From positions 1-20,005 of the forward strand of contig SMXK01000043.1 in the NCBI GenBank assembly GCA_004356265.1: DNA of 20,005 bases, read 5' to 3'. The notes below the pieces were generated by a model. It did not search any database. It worked only from the letters and a program-made list of their open reading frames with translations, and was not told the DNA's origin. Origin of the DNA: Bacteroidota bacterium. Lineage in GTDB: Bacteria > Bacteroidota > Rhodothermia > Rhodothermales > UBA10348. Numbering within the stretch: position 1 is the stretch's first letter; each line of letters starts with the position of its first letter. A program made the position numbers and the translations under genes. Shown here piece by piece: positions 16,044-20,005 of this stretch.

Positions 16044-16811
16044 TCAGGAAGCCGTTTGGCCTCGCTCGGCCGGGTCACCAATAAAATATTCGTTGGCTTT
16101 TACGAAAGCACGCAGCGTTTGATCATCGCTCTCGTGTAATTCTTGAATCGTACCTGTCCAATGCATTCTTCCCTGGTGAATAAAAGCGGCCCGATCTGCA
16201 ATACTCAGGACTGAATGCATGTCGTGTGTCACCACAATACTGGTAACGTTGAGTTGGTCCGCGAGTCCTTTGATAAGTACATCGATCGTATTCGATGTTT
16301 CAGGATCCAGACCACTGGTCGGCTCATCGTACAGAATATATCGAGGCCTGAGCGCTACCGCGCGGGCCAACGCCACCCGTTTTTGCATCCCGCCCGATAA
16401 ATCGGCTGGGAAAACCGATCCCACATCAGGAAGCTCAACCATGGACAAACAGATCTGAACCTCCTCACTGATTTCTTCTTCCGTCATCTGCGTGAACAGC
16501 CGCAGAGGAAATGCCACGTTATCAAATGAGCTCATGGAATCAAACAACGCTCCACCCTGAAATAACACGCCAAAGTTGCGTCGCACCATCCTGAGTTCGT
16601 CATACGAAATGGCGTTGATATCTACGCCGTCTACCAATACCCGGCCGCTGTCTGGATTGAGCAATCCGACGATATGCTTCAACAAAACACTTTTCCCCGA
16701 CCCGGATCGACCAATGATCGCCAACGTCTCTCCGTCATGGACATCAAGCGACACATCCATAAGGACGTCGCGTCCATCGAATTGCTTATGCAAATTTCGA
16801 ATTTCGATCAT
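16044..16811 (-). CDS. mlaF: MlaF-like ABC transporter ATP-binding protein
   Basis: ATPase that powers Mla-type lipid transport, bound to the cytoplasmic side of the MlaE permease. The 255-residue protein has all ABC motifs: Walker A GRSGSGKS at 34-41, Q-loop Gln85 in VLFQGGALFDS, signature LSGGM at 138-142, Walker B YILYDE at 158-163, D-loop SGLDP, and the switch His196 in VVTHDM. The FQGGALFDS sequence is a mark of MlaF-type proteins. The start is ATG at 16811, 12 bases after the mlaE stop. The C-terminal part after residue 220 (ELHESDDQTLRAFVKANEYFIGD) resembles the region that contacts partner subunits in MlaF. Confidence 0.96.
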   Translation of the reverse strand: MIEIRNLHKQFDGRDVLMDVSLDVHDGETLAIIGRSGSGKSVLLKHIVGLLNPDSGRVLVDGVDINAISYDELRMVRRNFGVLFQGGALFDSMSSFDNVAFPLRLFTQMTEEEISEEVQICLSMVELPDVGSVFPADLSGGMQKRVALARAVALRPRYILYDEPTSGLDPETSNTIDVLIKGLADQLNVTSIVVTHDMHSVLSIADRAAFIHQGRMHWTGTIQELHESDDQTLRAFVKANEYFIGDPAERGQTAS

Positions 16812-16823
16812 CGAGCGGAACGT

Positions 16824-17585
16824 TTATAAAAAAGTAATGGCGAGGAGAAGGTCGGCAACAAGTAGAAAAATACAACTCGATACCGCCGCTTGCGTCGTGG
16901 CTTTGCCTACACCTTCAGCACCGCCAGAGGTGTTATATCCCACATAACACGAAAGTGACGTAATAATAAAACCGAATACGACCGCTTTGATGATTCCAAA
17001 AACAGGGTCAAATGGTTTGAAAAACATACGGGCTCCTTCCATAAATTCTGTGATCGGAATGAGCCCCATTAAGTGCCCGACACCTGCTCCCCCAGCGATA
17101 CCAACAAATGCCGCAATCAGATACAGGCACGGAAACATCACAACACCGGCCAGTATTCTAGGGACAATAAGATATCCGGTTGAATTTAACCCCATCGCCT
17201 CAAGAGCATCAATCTGCTCGGTGACTCGCATGGTACCCAGTTCCGCAGCAATGCGCGCGCCAACGCGGCCGGCGAGAATGAACCCCGTCACGACTGCAGC
17301 CAGTTCCAGAATCATCGACGGGACCACTATCGCACCTATAATATTGCGCGGAATGATTGGTGATACCAACTGGTAGGCTGTTTGTACGGTCGTCACCATA
17401 CCGGAAAATGCAGCAGCCAGCGCTATGATCGGGATCGACTCGAGACCAATACTGACCATTTGCTGAACAAAATTTTTCCAGTAGCTGCGTACGTCCCCAA
17501 GCGTCAAAAAGGCTTGATACAGTAGCTGTCCATATCGCCCGAGAGACGATAGCGGATCCACAATAAGAATTCTCGCGATGGACAT
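16824..17585 (-). CDS. mlaE: MlaE-like ABC transporter permease
   Basis: Membrane permease of the Mla-type lipid transporter. I chose the ATG at 17585 (253 residues, MSIARILIVDPLSSLGRYGQ). The ATG at 17642 would add 19 residues rich in Cys and Pro that are not typical of the family, but it is possible. The protein has an amphipathic N-terminal segment and about five hydrophobic helices (about 50-68, 88-105, 144-166, 197-214, 235-252). The family core is TGFILAGRVGARIAAELGTM followed by RVTEQIDALEAMG at 100-132. It is the first gene of the minus-strand run, divergent from radA. The gap between them has no clear promoter boxes. Confidence 0.94.
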   Translation of the reverse strand: MSIARILIVDPLSSLGRYGQLLYQAFLTLGDVRSYWKNFVQQMVSIGLESIPIIALAAAFSGMVTTVQTAYQLVSPIIPRNIIGAIVVPSMILELAAVVTGFILAGRVGARIAAELGTMRVTEQIDALEAMGLNSTGYLIVPRILAGVVMFPCLYLIAAFVGIAGGAGVGHLMGLIPITEFMEGARMFFKPFDPVFGIIKAVVFGFIITSLSCYVGYNTSGGAEGVGKATTQAAVSSCIFLLVADLLLAITFL

Positions 17586-17798
17586 AAAGACGAACGGGTC
17601 ACAAGTGGGTGGTCCGTTGAATATACACGGACGGCGCGTCATACGAATCTCGAACAGAATTGATGCCGACCGTCAGCAGGAATGGTGAATGATCAAAATG
17701 AATCAACATTCCTACCATAGATGTGACATTCTGTTGTCGTACTACCTCTCTATATTAAACGATGTTACTCTAAAAAACTCCCATCGGATTCGTTATAC
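17586..17798. promoter_or_regulatory. Divergent mlaE / radA intergenic region
   Basis: This gap must hold start signals for the minus-strand mla run and for radA on the plus strand. It is 213 bases with the chosen mlaE start, or 156 bases with the longer one. I see an AT-rich stretch CTATATTAAAC at about 17750-17760, some 40 bases before the radA ATG, that could include a -10 box, but no matching -35 at proper spacing. No repeats or strong hairpins are visible. The region is listed because of its layout, not because of a recognised motif. Confidence 0.4.
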
Positions 17799-19196
17799 AT
17801 GGCAAAATCGAAATCAATTTTCATGTGCCAGGATTGCGGCAATGAATTCCCGAGATGGATGGGACAATGCACGGCCTGTAAAGCTTGGAATACACTGGTA
17901 GAAGAGAGAATCGCGCCGCCGCACGCGCCGCTTGCAGCTCGCATGGCGAGTTCGCATTCCGCGATTTCCAGCAGCGGGTATTCCGGAACCGGGCAAGCGA
18001 ACAAGGCGGTTAAACTGGCAGATGTGGAAGAGCTGGATGCTGCGAGAACACCAACCGGAATTAAAGAATTGGACCGCGTTTTAGGGGGCGGAATTGTTCG
18101 GGGTAGCGCCGTGTTGGTGGCCGGCGCACCGGGTATTGGTAAAAGTACGTTGATGACCTCGTTCGGAAATTTACAAGCTGGTACGTCCGTCCTATATATT
18201 GCCGGGGAAGAATCGCCGTCGCAGATTAAGATGCGGGCGACCCGGATGGGTATTACCTCAGATGATTTCAAACTACTCGCAGAAACGAATCTGGAAGCCA
18301 TTTTAGGTGTTATTCTGGACGAAAGCCCGGACGTTGTCATCATAGATTCCATTCAGACGATGTACAGGGAGGACATCCAGAGTGCTCCGGGGTCTGTATC
18401 GCAGGTTCGGGAGTGCGCCGCCTCGCTGATTCAAATGGCGAAAGCTTCAGGAACTGCAATTTTCATTGTCGGACATGTCACCAAGGATGGAGGCATAGCC
18501 GGCCCCCGTGTCCTGGAGCATATGGTGGACACCGTTTTATATCTTGAGGGAGATCGGCATCACACATTCAGGATTCTACGCGCGGTAAAAAATCGATTTG
18601 GATCTACGAACGAGATTGGTGTGTTTGAGATGAGTCGGTCAGGATTAATCCCGGTCGACAATCCCAGTCGAATATTTCTTTCGGATAGAAAAAAAGATGT
18701 GGCAGGAGCGTCAGTAGTAAGCTCTATTGAGGGAACAAGGCCGATTCTGGCAGAGATTCAGGCTCTGGTCTCAGACTCTTCATTCGCGAACCCGCAGCGC
18801 ACGGCGACCGGTTATGACATCCGACGACTTCAAATGCTTCTGGCCGTCCTCGAAAAAAGAGTCGGCTTGAAAATGTCTGACAGCGACGTGTTTGTCAACG
18901 TTACGGGAGGTTTGCGTCTCGTCGAGCCCGCAATTGACGCCGGGATTGTTACTGCGGTTGCGTCCTCCATGCTCAATAAACCAGTCGATCGATATGCGAT
19001 TTGTATTGGCGAAATTGGCCTGGGCGGCGAAATCAGAAGTGTGACACATCTCGGCGCCCGCGTTTCAGAAGCTTTTGCTCTCGGCTTTAAACGTGCCTAC
19101 GTCCCGGAATCAGATAAAAATGATATCGAAGGTATCCAGGGAATGGAAATTATCGGACTGGAATCAGTCCAGCATCTCCTGGATCAGCTGCTGTAG
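17799..19196 (+). CDS. radA: DNA repair protein RadA
   Basis: RecA-like ATPase that helps branch migration and processing of recombination intermediates. The 465-residue protein has an N-terminal C4 zinc finger (Cys10, Cys13, Cys24, Cys27: CQDC...CTAC). The ATPase domain follows with Walker A GAPGIGKST at 109-117 and Walker B VVIIDS at 179-184. The RadA signature KNRFG is at 264-268. The C-terminal part is a Lon-like domain (VNVTGGLRLVEPAIDAGIVTA). Length fits the family. The start is ATG at 17799 (MAKSKSIFMCQDCG), which matches the usual RadA N-terminus. It is divergent from mlaE and ends five bases from the convergent rpiA. Confidence 0.98.
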   Translation: MAKSKSIFMCQDCGNEFPRWMGQCTACKAWNTLVEERIAPPHAPLAARMASSHSAISSSGYSGTGQANKAVKLADVEELDAARTPTGIKELDRVLGGGIVRGSAVLVAGAPGIGKSTLMTSFGNLQAGTSVLYIAGEESPSQIKMRATRMGITSDDFKLLAETNLEAILGVILDESPDVVIIDSIQTMYREDIQSAPGSVSQVRECAASLIQMAKASGTAIFIVGHVTKDGGIAGPRVLEHMVDTVLYLEGDRHHTFRILRAVKNRFGSTNEIGVFEMSRSGLIPVDNPSRIFLSDRKKDVAGASVVSSIEGTRPILAEIQALVSDSSFANPQRTATGYDIRRLQMLLAVLEKRVGLKMSDSDVFVNVTGGLRLVEPAIDAGIVTAVASSMLNKPVDRYAICIGEIGLGGEIRSVTHLGARVSEAFALGFKRAYVPESDKNDIEGIQGMEIIGLESVQHLLDQLL

Positions 19197-19201
19197 CAAG
19201 G

Positions 19202-19900
19202 CTACCGGGTCTGGTGCGTTACGTTTCCGTCCGCTCGACCAACCAGAAGGTCTGTTGCTAAGCCGAGAAACAATCCATGGTCCAGAACACCCGGCGTATG
19301 GAGTAATACATTATTGACGTGGGCAGAGTCGAACGGCTCCTGGAACGTGGCGTCTACGATCCAGAGCCCCTGATCTGACACAACGGGACCGTCTTTCTTC
19401 TGCCCCATTCTGATTTCAGGCACAGCGCCGAGCGAACGAATTGCGTCCATCACAGGCCGTACCGACATTGGCACCACTTCGACCGGAAGTGGCATCCGTG
19501 AACCCAGATTGTCAACGAGTTTAGATTCGTCAACCAGTACCACAAATCTACGTGCCTGCGATTCTACAATTTTCTCACGAGTCTGAGCAGCACCCCTCCC
19601 TTTAATAAGGTCCATGGCCGGATCAACTTCATCTGCACCGTCAAACGCCAGGTCTATTTCCGAGACTTCGTCGAGTGAAGTCAACCGAATTCCGTATCGC
19701 CTGGCGAGTTGTTCTGCGGCAAACGATGTTGCCACACCGCAAACATTTGTGATTTCACCAGAAGCGATTCGAGCGCCCAGGGCCTCGATAGCTCGTGCAG
19801 CCGTAGAGCCTGTCCCAAGGCCCAGAACCATACCGTTCTCAATCCACGATGCGACCCTCTGTCCTACAATCCGCTTCGCTTCATCCTGGCTGGAGCCCAT
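19202..19900 (-). CDS. rpiA: Ribose-5-phosphate isomerase A
   Basis: Interconverts ribose 5-phosphate and ribulose 5-phosphate in the pentose phosphate pathway; cytoplasmic. The 232-residue protein has the phosphate-binding GTGST at 29-33, the catalytic-site DGAD at 87-90, KGRG at 100-103, and Glu109 in TREKIV, the likely general base. Lys127 (DESKLV) and the PLPVEVVP stretch at 137-144 are also conserved. E. coli RpiA has KGGG where this one has KGRG; the arginine form is known to me from plant-type enzymes, so it is not a sign of lost activity. The start is ATG at 19900. The upstream 105 bases to the window edge show no gene start. Confidence 0.97.
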   Translation of the reverse strand: MGSSQDEAKRIVGQRVASWIENGMVLGLGTGSTAARAIEALGARIASGEITNVCGVATSFAAEQLARRYGIRLTSLDEVSEIDLAFDGADEVDPAMDLIKGRGAAQTREKIVESQARRFVVLVDESKLVDNLGSRMPLPVEVVPMSVRPVMDAIRSLGAVPEIRMGQKKDGPVVSDQGLWIVDATFQEPFDSAHVNNVLLHTPGVLDHGLFLGLATDLLVGRADGNVTHQTR

Positions 19901-20005
19901 GTCTTTTTTGGCAAGTTATCGAGGGATCTGTGTTGCGAAAAAGGTACAGACCGCCGACTTCAAACGCACGCTATTCGAAGAGCGAATGGTTCTTACCACG
20001 CTTTA
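19901..20005. other. Upstream region of rpiA to window edge
   Basis: These 105 bases precede rpiA on the minus strand and run to the end of the window. A short inverted repeat ATTCG/CGAAT (19973-19987) is present but too small to name. No coding start, RNA gene or assignable promoter was seen. Confidence 0.3.

Noticed and set aside
17689..17901. Small plus-strand open frame crossing the radA start
   Set aside because: It overlaps the RadA zinc-finger codons in another frame, has no recognisable features, and the radA start is well supported by its standard N-terminus.
19592..19603. KGRG instead of KGGG in the RpiA active-site loop
   Set aside because: I recall the arginine form in plant-type RpiA enzymes, and the catalytic Asp, Lys and Glu positions are all kept, so it is a family variant and not a defect.
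1..20005. Possible mobile element, phage, toxin-antitoxin, CRISPR or defence genes
   Set aside because: All long open frames belong to core metabolic, envelope or repair families. No transposase, integrase, terminal repeats, tRNA-linked insertion or repeat-spacer array was seen.

Overview
The window looks like chromosomal housekeeping DNA from a free-living member of the wider Bacteroidota group. The lineage is an inference. It rests on a single-subunit diheme cytochrome b558-type SdhC next to SdhA and SdhB, a complete BatA-BatE (aerotolerance-type) operon, an MlaE-MlaF-MlaD set whose MlaD has the long C-terminal tail usual in this group, and mostly absent Shine-Dalgarno sequences. PurQ is a stand-alone glutaminase rather than part of a fused PurL, which points to a Rhodothermota/Balneolota-like lineage rather than Bacteroidia. 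No tRNA, rRNA, CRISPR array, IS element, prophage or integrase was seen. Coding density is very high and no stretch over about 300 bases lacks a gene; the longest gap is the 207-base divergent purQ/bat region.

Layout. 1-3463 (+): sdhC (5' end cut by the window edge), sdhA and sdhB, together respiratory complex II. 3513-4725 (-): purQ followed by an FKBP-type peptidyl-prolyl isomerase lipoprotein, convergent with sdhB. 4726-4932: a divergent control region carrying a degenerate array of about 17-18 bp direct repeats. 4933-12517 (+): a tightly packed seven-gene operon in the order DUF58 protein, signal-anchored single-TM protein, BatA, BatB, BatC, BatD, BatE, with ATGA overlaps at two junctions. 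12626-13189 (+): thymidine kinase. 13210-17585 (-): a five-gene run, read from its promoter end as mlaE-mlaF-mlaD-HD hydrolase-DUF445. 17799-19196 (+): radA, divergent from mlaE. 19202-19900 (-): rpiA, convergent with radA.

How the genes fit together. Complex II links the citric acid cycle to the quinone pool. The Bat operon encodes an inner-membrane assembly: two membrane-anchored von Willebrand A proteins with intact metal sites, a DUF58 protein of the kind that normally works with a MoxR AAA+ ATPase, TPR proteins, and a large periplasmic beta-domain protein. No moxR gene is adjacent. The Mla set forms a lipid transporter for the cell envelope, and the two genes behind it (HD hydrolase and DUF445 membrane protein) may share its transcript. 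PurQ, Tdk, RpiA and RadA cover purine synthesis, thymidine salvage, the pentose phosphate pathway and recombination.

I did not find a clearly new biological system. The most worthwhile leads are the repeat array in front of the bat operon, the poorly described second bat-operon gene with its acidic tail, the missing moxR, and the HD/DUF445 pair attached to the mla genes.
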